A stretch of 64,000 nucleotides of DNA from DASWLF01 sp963768765 (GCA_963768765.1 CAVYJK010000028.1:1-64000); one strand, 5' to 3'. Shown: positions 10,031-18,198, counted from the stretch's first letter. The notes: a model not told the origin generated them from the sequence alone. Numbers and translations are program-made.

Positions 10031-10486
10031 TTAGAGTTTCTTCAACTCTTTCTTCAGAGAGCGAATGTTGGCTCCTCCCAGATACTCCTCATCAATCATC
10101 ACCACCGGGGCCATGGCGCAGGTGCCCAGGCAACGAACCGTCTCCAAGGTGACACGCATATCCTTAGTGGTATGCTCTCGAGGCACATCCAACTCCCGCT
10201 CCAGGCCTTCAACCAGGCGGGCCCCGCCCTTGAGGTGACAGGCGGTGCCCAGGCACACCCTGACATCGTGCATCCCCCGGGGTTCGAGACTAAAGGACTT
10301 GTAAAAGGTGGCCACCGCCCAGCCCCGGGACAGCGGCACGCCCAAATGGTCGCACACGGCCGTCATCGCCTCGGGGGGAATGTAGTTGAACTTGGCCTGC
10401 ACATCCTGCAGGGCGCTGATCAGGTGTTCCGAACTGGAGGGGTAACGCTCCAAAATATTTTCCAGGGCTTTAAAAGTCACGCTCAT
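10031..10486 (-). CDS. NuoE/HndA-like [2Fe-2S] subunit
   Basis: A 151-residue NuoE-family protein that passes electrons to NuoF. The four cluster ligands are visible as CLGTACHLKGGA and CLGTCAMAP. The N-terminal helical part contains the typical LQDVQAKFNYIPPEAM. The start, ATG 10486, follows AGGAGGAAAGGTCT. It is the first gene of the operon, with a sigma-54 type promoter about 45 nt upstream. Confidence 0.9.
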   Translation of the reverse strand: MSVTFKALENILERYPSSSEHLISALQDVQAKFNYIPPEAMTAVCDHLGVPLSRGWAVATFYKSFSLEPRGMHDVRVCLGTACHLKGGARLVEGLERELDVPREHTTKDMRVTLETVRCLGTCAMAPVVMIDEEYLGGANIRSLKKELKKL

Positions 10487-10531
10487 AGACCTTTCCTCCT
10501 CTGGCTGGGAATTTCCCTTGCCTGGTAATAG

Positions 10532-10547
10532 AGCAAGGAAGGGGCCA
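10532..10547 (-). promoter_or_regulatory. Sigma-54 (-24/-12) promoter of the NuoE-HdrA-MvhD operon
   Basis: Reading the minus strand from 10547 to 10532 gives TGGCCCCTTCCTTGCT. This matches the RpoN consensus TGGCAC-N5-TTGCW at both invariant doublets with correct spacing. The expected start of transcription is near 10520, and the nuoE ATG is at 10486. An RpoN-type activator gene lies just upstream. Confidence 0.75.
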
Positions 10548-10698
10548 ATATATTTAACTATCTGTTATTATGTGATATTTTGGTATCGAGGCTGAAAACC
10601 GGGGGAATTTTAAGGGACAATAATGAGCGGAATTAAAACGTTTTTGCAGGCATTTCAGAATATATTAAATAAATCAGTAAGTTATCTTGTTAGAGAAT

Positions 10699-10889
10699 AT
10701 GTCGCATAAATTAAAGGCCGTTTTATTCTTACCAAAACCAGATAGATTTCTGGCTTTCATCTTGGATAAAATATTTTCTAGAGGTTTTATTGCAGGCAGA
10801 AGAGTGTTGCAAAATTGCAACACTAAATTGTGGAAGGCAATTTATCTTTAAATTCCAAAGGGTTATTTCTTTGAGGAAAAATGTCGCAT
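10699..10889. repeat. Two copies of ATGTCGCATAA flanking the operon control region
   Basis: ATGTCGCAT occurs at 10699-10707 and again at 10881-10889, both followed by AA or AAT. They bracket the 22-bp palindrome in an unusually AT-rich 400-bp gap. A partial copy (AAAAATGTCGCA) lies at 28747-28758 before lysS. They could be operator sites, but no known regulator motif is claimed. Confidence 0.4.
10803..10824. promoter_or_regulatory. 22-bp palindrome, probable enhancer site for the sigma-54 activator
   Basis: AGTGTTGCAA-AA-TTGCAACACT is a perfect inverted repeat with 10-bp arms. It lies about 260 bp upstream of the sigma-54 promoter and 80 bp past the end of the NtrC-type regulator gene. Position and symmetry fit a site for a dimeric Fis-type HTH. 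Confidence 0.6.
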
Positions 10890-10903
10890 AATTGGCGTAC
10901 GTC

Positions 10904-12307
10904 TTATTTTTTAAAGTCACTATCGCTGATCTGGTAAAGGCGCATCTTGCGCCACAGCTTGCTGCGGCTGATCTTGAGCATCCGGGCCGCCTCCTGCTTG
11001 CTGCCTTGGCTCATCTCCAGGGCCAGGATAATGGTTTTCTTTTCCAGCGCCTGCAGGGGACTCACGGACTTATCGGTCAGGGGCAACTCCAGTTCCCGAC
11101 CCACCCAGGCGGATTCCAGGCGGGGCAGGTGACGTTCGGTGATGAGGGGGCCTTTGGCAAAGACGAAGCAGTATTCCAGGACATGCTGCAGTTCCCGGAC
11201 ATTGCCCGGCCAGGCGTGACGGCAGAGGACCTTCATCACCTTGGGGTCCACCCCCCGCACTCTCTTGTTGAATTTGCGGTTGAGCTGCTCCAGGAAGTAT
11301 TTGACCAAAATGGGGATGTCCTCCCGTTTTTCCCGGAGCGGCGGGAGATTGATGGGCACGGTGAACAGCCGGTAATAGAGATCATCCCGGAACCTGCCCT
11401 GGCGCATGGCTTCCTGCAGGTCCACGTTGGTGGCCGCCACGATCCTGGCCTCCAGGGGGATTCTCCGGGTGCCGCCCACTCGCATAAAAGCCTTTTCCTC
11501 CAGGACGCGCAGCAGCTTCACCTGGAGTTCGGGCTTGAGGTCGCCGATCTCATCCAAAAACAGAGTGCCGCCCTTGGCCAGTTCGAACCGCCCCGGCTTG
11601 CTGGCCACCGCCCCGGTAAAGGCCCCCCGCTCATGCCCGAATAACTCGGATTCCAGCAAAGTCTCGGGGATGGCGGAGCAATTCACCGCCACAAAAGGCC
11701 CTTGGCGCCGGGGGCTGTGGAGGTGCAGGGCCTTGGCCACCAGTTCCTTGCCGGTGCCCGATTCGCCCTGGATCAGCACATTGGAGCCGGAGGCGGCGAT
11801 CACCGGCAAGCTGTGAATAATCTCCTGCATCCGGGGGCTCACCCCCACGATATCGGCAAAGGGTTTGCACTCGAGCTTTTCCGCCTCGAGTTCCGGACAG
11901 GTCAGATGGTGAAAGGTCTCCACCCCGCCCAGCACCATATTGCCCGGCTTCTTGAGCTGCGCCGTATTGACCAGGATCAGTTTTTTCTGGCCGCCTTTGG
12001 TGGTGATTTCCACCTCCCGGTCCACCAGGATTTCCCCGGTGCTCATGGAGATGCGCATGGGACATTTTTCGTGGCACTGGTCCGCCCGAAAGATGTCCCA
12101 GCAGAACTTGCCCAGCGCCTCTTCCCGGCTGAAACCGGTGATTTCCTCGGCCACGCGGTTGAAATACATGATTTGCCAGCGGGTGTTGACCAGAAACACC
12201 CCTTCGGGGAAATTGTCCAGGATGTCGGGATAGGTAAGGTTCAGGAACTTCAGGGAGGGACTGATGTCCTGGGGATTTCTCTGGTTTAATGAGGCGAGCG
12301 GATACAT
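10904..12307 (-). CDS. PAS-AAA-Fis sigma-54-dependent transcriptional activator
   Basis: The 467-residue activator has three parts. An N-terminal PAS sensor spans residues ~25-125 and carries a Cys cluster (FCWDIFRADQCHEKCPMR). The AAA+ domain has Walker A GESGTGKE and the RpoN-contact loop GAFTGA. A C-terminal Fis-type HTH follows (GSKQEAARMLKISRSKLWRKM). There is no receiver domain, so it likely senses a cytoplasmic redox or ligand signal through PAS. It sits directly upstream of, and in the same direction as, the sigma-54-controlled Nuo/Hdr operon, which it most likely activates. Start ATG 12307. Confidence 0.9.
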   Translation of the reverse strand: MYPLASLNQRNPQDISPSLKFLNLTYPDILDNFPEGVFLVNTRWQIMYFNRVAEEITGFSREEALGKFCWDIFRADQCHEKCPMRISMSTGEILVDREVEITTKGGQKKLILVNTAQLKKPGNMVLGGVETFHHLTCPELEAEKLECKPFADIVGVSPRMQEIIHSLPVIAASGSNVLIQGESGTGKELVAKALHLHSPRRQGPFVAVNCSAIPETLLESELFGHERGAFTGAVASKPGRFELAKGGTLFLDEIGDLKPELQVKLLRVLEEKAFMRVGGTRRIPLEARIVAATNVDLQEAMRQGRFRDDLYYRLFTVPINLPPLREKREDIPILVKYFLEQLNRKFNKRVRGVDPKVMKVLCRHAWPGNVRELQHVLEYCFVFAKGPLITERHLPRLESAWVGRELELPLTDKSVSPLQALEKKTIILALEMSQGSKQEAARMLKISRSKLWRKMRLYQISDSDFKK

Positions 12308-12474
12308 GCCCCTTCTCCGCTATACATCCCCCCCTGACATCGAGGGGTTACAGGCGTGGGTCTGGATCAGGGGTGGACTAGGTTGAGCAGGGGAGCAAAA
12401 ATCGCAGACACTCAGAAATTTTTCCTCCCTGTCTTTATGGTATAGCAATATTTATACCAGTTCAAGCAATTTTA

Positions 12475-12510
12475 TTTATGAAACGTAACCCTTTTATGAA
12501 ACGATAACCC
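12475..12510. repeat. Direct repeat TTTATGAAACG(A)TAACCC x2
   Basis: TTTATGAAACGTAACCC (12475-12491) is repeated as TTTATGAAACGATAACCC (12493-12510). It lies about 170 bp upstream of the activator's start codon and may be a control site for it. The rest of 12308-12544 shows nothing else recognisable. Confidence 0.4.
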
Positions 12511-12544
12511 CCTCATCCACCTGAGTCTGGGAAGTAAGCAACTT

Positions 12545-12715
12545 ATGGAGACCCTTAAAAGCCTCCAGGTGGAGAGGATGAAGGAAGTCATTATCAAAGG
12601 ATGGAAGCATATTCCTGACTGGGTCTTGGTGAACGAGGTGGGCCAGATGGTTGATGGCGATAATTTGTGGCGGCGGGTGTTCTATCCGGCGCTGGCTAAG
12701 GCTGGCTTATCTGGC
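12545..12715 (+). pseudogene. Tyrosine recombinase/integrase fragment
   Basis: About 55 codons from ATG 12545 read like the stretch before the catalytic HxLR box of phage-type integrases. Examples are KGWKHIPDWVLVNEVGQMVD and NLWRRVFYPALAKAGL. The similarity stops at GLSGG, where an integrase would continue to the HDLRHT box. Neither N- nor C-terminal parts are present. The following DNA up to 13080 is non-coding or decayed. It marks a past insertion at the border between the two redox loci. Confidence 0.55.
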
Positions 12716-13094
12716 GGTCCGGGCCCCTGCCCCGGAACAACGGCGGGACCGGGTTGGGGAGATTCTTCAAAAAATCCGATCAAACAGAATCTATGACCCG
12801 TATAATCAGCCCTTTTCTTTTCTCATTGGGAATGATTTCCAACCCCATTTCCAACACCTTGCACGTGGATTCGAGCTTGGTGGATAATTCCCGGGGGCTT
12901 CCGAACATTTGATAGCAGTAAGACGGCTGGAAGTAACAATAGGTGAAGAACAAGGGAGACGTTCTCCAAGGCCTGAACTTGACCCCGGTCCCCAGGGCCA
13001 AATCCACGCTGCTTTGGATCGCTTTTTAACACCTGCTAAATTAGATTTTTAGCATATGTTTAAGAATTAAAATATAATACTTAGTGGGAAAGTG
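12716..13094. other. Gap without recognised gene
   Basis: Between the integrase remnant and the tusA control region there are only short overlapping frames on both strands without family features. The right end (13030-13110) is very AT-rich, in contrast to its surroundings. Confidence 0.5.
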
Positions 13095-13108
13095 TTTAAT
13101 CTATTAAA
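13095..13108. promoter_or_regulatory. Inverted repeat TTTAAT-CT-ATTAAA upstream of the tusA promoter
   Basis: The 14-bp inverted repeat sits about 40 bp upstream of the -24 element, inside a longer imperfect symmetry (AGTGTTTAAT...ATTAAATTTACT). It is a possible activator site. The AGTGTTT half resembles the TGTTTTAACA repeats before the regulator gene at 21492. Confidence 0.35.
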
Positions 13109-13147
13109 TTTACTTGAAAAAATATAGGAGTGAGCTATCTCCGACTT

Positions 13148-13163
13148 TGGCATTGATATTGCT
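13148..13163 (+). promoter_or_regulatory. Sigma-54 (-24/-12) promoter of the TusA-Hdr cluster
   Basis: TGGCATTGATATTGCT matches TGGCAC-N5-TTGCW with correct spacing of the GG and GC doublets. Expected transcription start is near 13175. The tusA ATG is at 13224 with AAAGGAGAGAG before it. Confidence 0.75.
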
Positions 13164-13223
13164 CTTTTTGTTAAAAAAAGATGGTTCAGCTGTAAAGCTG
13201 GCACATAAAAAAGGAGAGAGACG

Positions 13224-13478
13224 ATGGCAACTGCAGATCTTGCTACTCTTAAGGCCGCCGCCGTGGTGGATGCCCGGGGAAGCGCCTGCCCGGGGCCGCT
13301 GATGGAAGCCAAGAAGGCCATTGGCCGGGTGAAAGTGGGGGAGGTGCTGGAAGTGCTCTCCAATGATCCGGGCACCAAGGAAGATATGCCCCTCTGGGCC
13401 AAGAAAGTGGGCCACGAATTCCTGGGCTCTTTGTCCGCAGATGGTTACGACCGCATTTTCGTAGTCCGGAAAAAGTAA
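13224..13478 (+). CDS. tusA: TusA-family sulfur carrier protein
   Basis: This 84-residue TusA-fold protein carries the active-site signature DARGSACPGPLMEAKKAI (Cys about residue 23, CPGP box). The family carries persulfide sulfur between partners. It has the normal length and a strong ribosome-binding site. As first gene behind a sigma-54 promoter and followed by Hdr and DsrE genes, it probably brings sulfur to, or takes it from, the Hdr-like complex rather than serving tRNA thiolation. Confidence 0.9.
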   Translation: MATADLATLKAAAVVDARGSACPGPLMEAKKAIGRVKVGEVLEVLSNDPGTKEDMPLWAKKVGHEFLGSLSADGYDRIFVVRKK

Positions 13479-13490
13479 GCGGGAGGCCTC

Positions 13491-13925
13491 ATGGCGGCCG
13501 AGAGGTATGCGGGGAAAATACTGGTTCTGGCCACGGAGAGCTGCGCTTACCCCGGGGCTGACGCCGTGGGGCAGGGGCACCAGAGTTATCCTGCCAATAC
13601 TTACATCTTGCGGGTCAAGGCGCCGGTGCTCTTCCCCGAGAAATTTTATCTGGACTGCTTCGACAAAGGCATCGCCGGCATCATCATCATGTCCTGCGGG
13701 GTGGAGTGCCCCTACCAGGGGGCCTATGAAGCCCTGGCCAAGCGCATTGACCGGGTTTATGCGCTGATGAAGGGGCGCGGCCTGGACATTCGCCGCCTTC
13801 GGCTGACGGCCATCTGTACGGTATGCACCCGGGCCTTTATAAAAGAAGTCAAGCAGATGAACGACATCATCTCGGAGTTGGGCCCGCCTGGCCGCGAGCG
13901 ACCTGCGGCGGCCAGCGCCGCCTAA
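13491..13925 (+). CDS. Divergent MvhD-family iron-sulfur subunit
   Basis: The 144-residue protein follows the MvhD plan: ILVLATESCAYPGADAVG at the N terminus, IMSCGVECPYQGAYEAL in the middle, and a tail with CTVCTR. Compared with ordinary MvhD it lacks the first C-x-x-C (only ESCAY remains) and the MCSGRVDP Cys (RVKAPVLF here). It gains a C-x-x-C near residue 110. The cluster may therefore be bound differently or be a different type. It starts 13 nt after tusA behind GGGAGG, and 45 nt before the next HdrA gene. Confidence 0.75.
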   Translation: MAAERYAGKILVLATESCAYPGADAVGQGHQSYPANTYILRVKAPVLFPEKFYLDCFDKGIAGIIIMSCGVECPYQGAYEALAKRIDRVYALMKGRGLDIRRLRLTAICTVCTRAFIKEVKQMNDIISELGPPGRERPAAASAA

Positions 13926-13969
13926 GTCGGCTAAATCACCACGGACTGGCTCTCTGAGGAGCAACAGGC

Positions 13970-15274
13970 ATGGTGTCTCAGCGAAGTTTACGCTACGACG
14001 CCCTGGTCCTGGGCGGGGGGATCGCCGGGCTGGAGGCGGCCCTCAATCTCGCCGAACAGGATTTCTCGGTAGTGGTCGTGGAAAAAGACGCCTCCATCGG
14101 CGGCAAGATGATCAGGCTCTCCAAGGTTTTTCCCACCCTGGATTGCTCCAGTTGCATCACCACCCCCAAAATGGCGGCGGCGGCCCATCATCCCAACATC
14201 ACCATCTTCACCTACTGCGAGCTGCAAACACTTACGCGCCAGGGCGACGATTTGGTGGCGGTGATTCGGCAAAAGCCCCGCTATGTGGACGCAGGGAAAT
14301 GCATCGGCTGTCGCCAGTGCGAATATCAGTGTCCCGTGCTGGTGCCGGATGTCGAGCAAGGGGGGTTTTCCGCCCGGAAAGCCATTTACATTCCCTTCTC
14401 CAACGCCATTCCCCAGAAGGCCCTGATAGATCCGGAGAATTGTATCCTGTGCGGCCGGTGCGACAAGGTGTGCCCCACCCAGGCCGTCAACTACTTTGAG
14501 CAGCCGGAAAACTTCACCCTGACGGCCGCGACCGCGGTCATCGCCACCGGTTTTGAGTTGACTCCCCTGGAGAACAAGACCCAGTACGGCCAGGGGAAGA
14601 TTCCCAATGTGATAACGGCCCTGCAGATGGAAAGGTTGCTGGCGCCCCACGGTCCGTACAATCGGGTCCTCAGGCCCTACGATGGCATGGAGCCGGATAA
14701 CGTCGCCTTCATCCAGTGCGCCGGCTCCCGGGACCAGAGCCTGGGGGTGCCGTATTGCTCCCGGGTCTGCTGCATGTATGCCATCAAGCAGGCGATGCTC
14801 CTGTCCGGCTCCTTGCCCCTGGCGGATCTCACCATTTACTACCTGGATATCCGGGCCTTTGGGAAAGGTTATGAGCAGTTTTTCCAAAACGCCCAGGCCA
14901 TGGGGGTTAATTTTGTCAAAGGCAAGGTGGCTTATCTTGACCCTGGGGATAATGGCGCCGTCCGGGTCCGGTACGAATCTCAGGAAGCCGAGGGCGGGGT
15001 CCAAGTGGCCGAGCATGACCTGGTGGTGCTGTCCCTGGGCATGCTGCCGGGTTGGACTCCGCAAGGCCGCTGCACCCTCTCCACCGGTGCGGATAACTTC
15101 ATTAAAACCGTGAAACCCAAACTGGCCCCGACCTTGACCGATCTCACCGGCGTATTTGTCGCCGGCGCCGCCGCCGGACCCAAGGATATCGTGGACAGCA
15201 TCGTGGAAGCGGGCGCCGCGGCCATGGAGGCTTCCCGGTATCTGGCGGCCCGCGCCGTCAAGGTGGCAAGCTAA
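13970..15274 (+). CDS. HdrA-like FAD/Fe-S protein (QmoA-type, 434 aa)
   Basis: A short HdrA of the QmoA class. The FAD motif is GGGIAGLEAALNLAE (residues 15-29). The CSSCITTPKM motif (C59, C62) stands where the giant HdrA of this window has C57 and UGA60. Two ferredoxin motifs follow (CIGCRQCEYQCP, CILCGRCDKVCP), then CAGSRDQ and YCSRVCCMYAIKQ. The C terminus has the usual FAD-binding VFVAGAAAGPKDI. The start is ATG 13970 after GAGGAG. It is likely one of two flavoproteins of a TusA-linked Hdr complex. Confidence 0.85.
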   Translation: MVSQRSLRYDALVLGGGIAGLEAALNLAEQDFSVVVVEKDASIGGKMIRLSKVFPTLDCSSCITTPKMAAAAHHPNITIFTYCELQTLTRQGDDLVAVIRQKPRYVDAGKCIGCRQCEYQCPVLVPDVEQGGFSARKAIYIPFSNAIPQKALIDPENCILCGRCDKVCPTQAVNYFEQPENFTLTAATAVIATGFELTPLENKTQYGQGKIPNVITALQMERLLAPHGPYNRVLRPYDGMEPDNVAFIQCAGSRDQSLGVPYCSRVCCMYAIKQAMLLSGSLPLADLTIYYLDIRAFGKGYEQFFQNAQAMGVNFVKGKVAYLDPGDNGAVRVRYESQEAEGGVQVAEHDLVVLSLGMLPGWTPQGRCTLSTGADNFIKTVKPKLAPTLTDLTGVFVAGAAAGPKDIVDSIVEAGAAAMEASRYLAARAVKVAS

Positions 15275-15336
15275 GTATTCGATTTCAATATATTCGAGAA
15301 CGTATTTATTAACGAGAGCGGAAAAGTGATTTAATT

Positions 15337-15447
15337 CCCCCTCACCCTAACCCTCTCCCCCGTTGGGGGAGAGGGAATGAAGAAGGACTACTTAAATGCT
15401 CCCTCTCCCCCCCCCGCTGGCGGGGGGAGAGGGCTGGGGTGAGGGGG
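15337..15447. repeat. Large G/C-rich imperfect palindrome (CCCTCACCCTAACCCTCTCCCC family)
   Basis: The arm at 15337-15360 is complementary to GGGGAGAGGGCTGGGGTGAGGGGG at 15424-15447, and smaller hairpins are nested inside. A half-length copy is at 20037-20078. It looks like a dispersed repeat of the REP/MITE kind. It may also slow transcription between the two hdrA genes. Confidence 0.6.
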
Positions 15448-15513
15448 GCCGACAGGAAATGTCACCATATTTTAGAAATCATGAAGTATTAAAATTTACC
15501 GAGAGAAAAGCCT

Positions 15514-17442
15514 ATGGCAGAGCAGAAGGACCATAATCCCGCACCTGTTGGCAAGGTGGGGGTCTACGTTTGCTATTGCGGCGGCAATATTTCCGACGAA
15601 GTGGACGTGGAAAAGGTTTGCGAACAGGCCCGCAAGGTGCCGGGGGTGGTGGTGGCCCGCGCCAATATGTTCATGTGTTCCGATCCCGGCCAGGAAATGA
15701 TCATCGAGGATCTCAAAAGCGGCCTGGTGGATCGGGTGGTGGTGGCCTCCTGCTCTCCCAGTCTGCATGAAACCACTTTCCGCCAGGCTCTGGCCCGGGC
15801 CGGGGCTAATCCCTATGTGTACGAGCACGCCAACCTGCGGGAGCAGGTGAGTTGGGTGCACCACGGGGCCGAGGCCACCGAAAAGGCCACCCGGCTGGTG
15901 GCCGCGGCCGCAGCCAAGGCCGGCAGGCTTTCGCCCCTTAAACCCATCCGGGTCGAGGTGCATCGGCAGGCCGTGGTGATCGGCGGCGGGGTGGCCGGCC
16001 TCAAAGGCGCCCTGGAGCTGGCCGAGAGAGGCCTGGCCGTGGTTCTCGTGGAAAAGAGCCCCTTCCTGGGGGGACAGGTGGCGCAGTTGCATCGCCTGGC
16101 GCCTATTGGGGAAACCGCCTCCGAGGTCATCAGCGAACTCGCCGGCGCGGTCCTGAAGCATCCGGCCATCACGGTTTACACCTGCGCCCAGGTGGAGGGC
16201 TTTGAGGGCTATATCGGCAATTTCAAACTCAAAGTGGTGCGGCGGCCCCCCGAAGGCGCGGCCTATGCCGACAGGTTGGAAAGGCTGAGCCATTCCGGCC
16301 GGGGCCTGGGAGAATATCGTGCCCTTTGTGGGCGTCATGCCCGCCGCCATCCCGGAAAGCCGGGAAGAGGTTGACCTGGACGCCGGGGTCATCGTGCTGG
16401 CCACCGGTTTTCGGCCCTACCAACCCCGGCGGGGGAATACGGCTATCAGGAATTTCCCGAGGTGGTCACCCTGCCGGAACTCATCCGGCTGCTGGCCGAA
16501 GCCCCGGCGGGCGACGACACCCTGGCGCTGAACGGCCGGCCCATCCGCCACGTGGCCATGATCCACTGCGTGGGCAGCCGCCAGATTCCGGGCATCCATG
16601 AAGAGAATGAAGGCGGCTATCTGAACGAGTACTGCTCCCGCACCTGCTGCAGCGCCACGCTTTATGCCGCCAAGGAGATCCGGGACCATTACCCCCAGAC
16701 CCGGGTCTTCGATTTTTACCGGGACATCCGCACCTATGGCCGGGGACAGGAGGAACTCTACACCCAGGCGGCCCAAAGCCGAGTGGTGTTTTTCCGCTTC
16801 GAGGCCGGGGAGGAGCCGCAGGTCCTGAGGAATCCCGACCCCAAAGGGCACCCCTTGCTGGTCAGAGTGAAAGATGTCCTGACCTTTGGCGAGGAACTGG
16901 AAGTGCCGGTGGATCTGGTGGTGCTGGCGGTGGGCCAGGAGCCCAATAATATCGCCGACCTGGTGGAGAAGATGAAGATTCCCGTGGGCGCCGACCGCTT
17001 CCTCCAGGAAGTGCACCCCAAGCTGCGCCCGGTGGAAGTGTCCGTGGCCGGCATCTTTCTGGCCGGCACCTGCCAGGCCCCCTTTGACGTGGGCGAGACT
17101 TGTGCGGCGGCGGGAGCCGCCGCGGTCAAGGCCGCGGCGATTCTGACCCGGGGCTATGTGGAGCTGGATCCCTTTGTGGCGGAAGTGGACCTCAGCAAGT
17201 GCACCGGCACCGGCGCCTGCGTCGAAGCCTGCCTGGCGGAAGGGGCCCTGGCCATGGTGGAGATGGAGGTGGAGGGCCGGAAGGTCAAGCGGGCCCAGGT
17301 CAACCCCGCCATGTGCCTGGGCTGCGGCGCCTGCGTGGCGGTCTGCCCCGAAAACGCCATCAACGTTCAGGGCTGGACCTTGAAGCAATACGAGGCCATG
17401 GTGGATATGATCGTCTCTGACGAGTACCTGGAAGGAGCCTGA
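15514..17442 (+). CDS. HdrA-like FAD/Fe-S protein (full-length type, two compensating frameshifts)
   Basis: About 640 residues. The N-terminal domain has VGVYVCYCGGNISDEVDVE and VVASCSPSLHE. The FAD motif is VIGGGVAGLKGALELAE near residue 155. HCVGSRQ, YCSRTCCSATLYAAK and the dehydrogenase-like middle follow, with two C-terminal ferredoxin motifs. The first of these, CTGTGACVEACL, has Thr for one Cys and lacks the final Pro, so its cluster may be incomplete. The second, CLGCGACVAVCP, is complete. A shift near 16300 and a reverse shift near 16435 put 16319-16440 in another frame. Both sides are well conserved, so I treat this as sequence error. Confidence 0.8.
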
Positions 17443-17480
17443 TTTTGCCAGGCGAAGTCAAGGAGGCCCAGGGGTTTTTA

Positions 17481-17571
17481 CCCTCCTTTTCTAAAGGGGG
17501 GCAAGGGGGGATTAAATAACCGCTTGATAATCCCCCTAAATCCCCCTTTAGGAAAGGGGGACTTAAATCTC
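17481..17571. repeat. Dispersed palindrome, AATCCCCCTAAATCCCCCTTT family, copy 1
   Basis: Nested inverted repeats made of CCCTCCTTTTCTAAAGGGGGG and TAATCCCCC/GGGGGATTA. Related copies are at 17961-18041 and 51551-51627. The first two flank the winged-helix gene on both sides. Confidence 0.6.
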
Positions 17572-17642
17572 CCAATCCTTACTTTGGGGCTGATTTTGTG
17601 TCTTGTACATTTCACAAAGCTCCTTGCCTGTGAGGTCTTACG

Positions 17643-17961
17643 ATGGCTGAAAAGGAATCCGGCCAAAGCGGCCCTGAAAAAACTCAAGGCGGCCCGAAAA
17701 GAGCAGATTGCCGCGGCCACCAGCCGGATGAAAGAGCAGCGGCAGGCGGTGAAAGCCATCAAGGCGCGCCTTGAGGGGGCTGAGCTGACGGTGCCCGAGA
17801 TCGCCGCGGCCACGGGTTTGCCGGTCTCCGAGGTTCTATGGTACGTGGCCTCTTTAAAGAAATATGGAGAAATTCTGGAAGGGCCAAAGGATGGCAGCTA
17901 TTATCGCTACCGGCTGGGCCAACCTGTGGCCGAAGAAACTGAGCCGAGCCCTGATGCCTAA
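17643..17961 (+). CDS. Small winged-helix DNA-binding-like protein in the Hdr cluster (frameshifted near 17665)
   Basis: The conserved body reads LKKLKAARKEQIAAATSRMK, TVPEIAAATGLPVSEVLWYV and KKYGEILEGPKDGSYYRY. That is a basic helix followed by a winged-helix/HTH unit. The likely start is ATG 17643 (AEKESG..., GAGG upstream), which is one frame away from the body, so one base is probably missing near 17665. Small proteins of this kind travel with hdr genes. The gene might regulate the cluster or be a structural partner, which I cannot tell from the sequence. Confidence 0.6.
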
Positions 17962-18041
17962 AGTCCCCCTTTGAAGAAGGGGGATTTAGGGGGATTTTCG
18001 AGAACTCTAAAATCCCCCCTACCCCCTTTAGAAAAGGGGGG
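17961..18041. repeat. Dispersed palindrome, AATCCCCCTAAATCCCCCTTT family, copy 2
   Basis: The arms AAGTCCCCCTTTGAAGAAGG and CCCCCTTTAGAAAAGGGGGG, plus an internal TAAAATCCCCCC/GGGGGATTTT pair, form a long stem. It immediately follows the winged-helix gene's stop. Confidence 0.6.
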
Positions 18042-18114
18042 AAATAAAATTATACACAGCATCATAAATAATTGGACATGCCTATGCTTTCTCCCAACTC
18101 AATATTGCTCAATT

Positions 18115-18198
18115 TGTCACCCTGAGCCGCAGGTGAAGGGTCTCTTGGTTACCGCTAAAGGCGAGATTCTTCGCCGCCTGCGGCGGCTCAGAATGACA
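18115..18198. repeat. Dispersed inverted repeat of the TGTCA-CCTGAGC...GCTCAGAATGACA type
   Basis: TGTCACCCTGAGCCGC (18115-18130) and GCGGCTCAGAATGACA (18183-18198) form an 84-nt fold-back. A related copy (TGTCATTCTAAGC...GCTCAGGGTGACA) is at 42619-42686. The rest of the 17962-18280 gap shows no gene. Confidence 0.55.

Noticed and set aside
12780..13007. Small frames on both strands after the integrase fragment
   Set aside because: No start signal, no motif, and mutual overlap. Treated as decayed non-coding DNA.
15337..15447. Possible CRISPR-like array from repeated C/G runs
   Set aside because: The repeats are palindromic arms of one element, not regularly spaced direct repeats with unique spacers.
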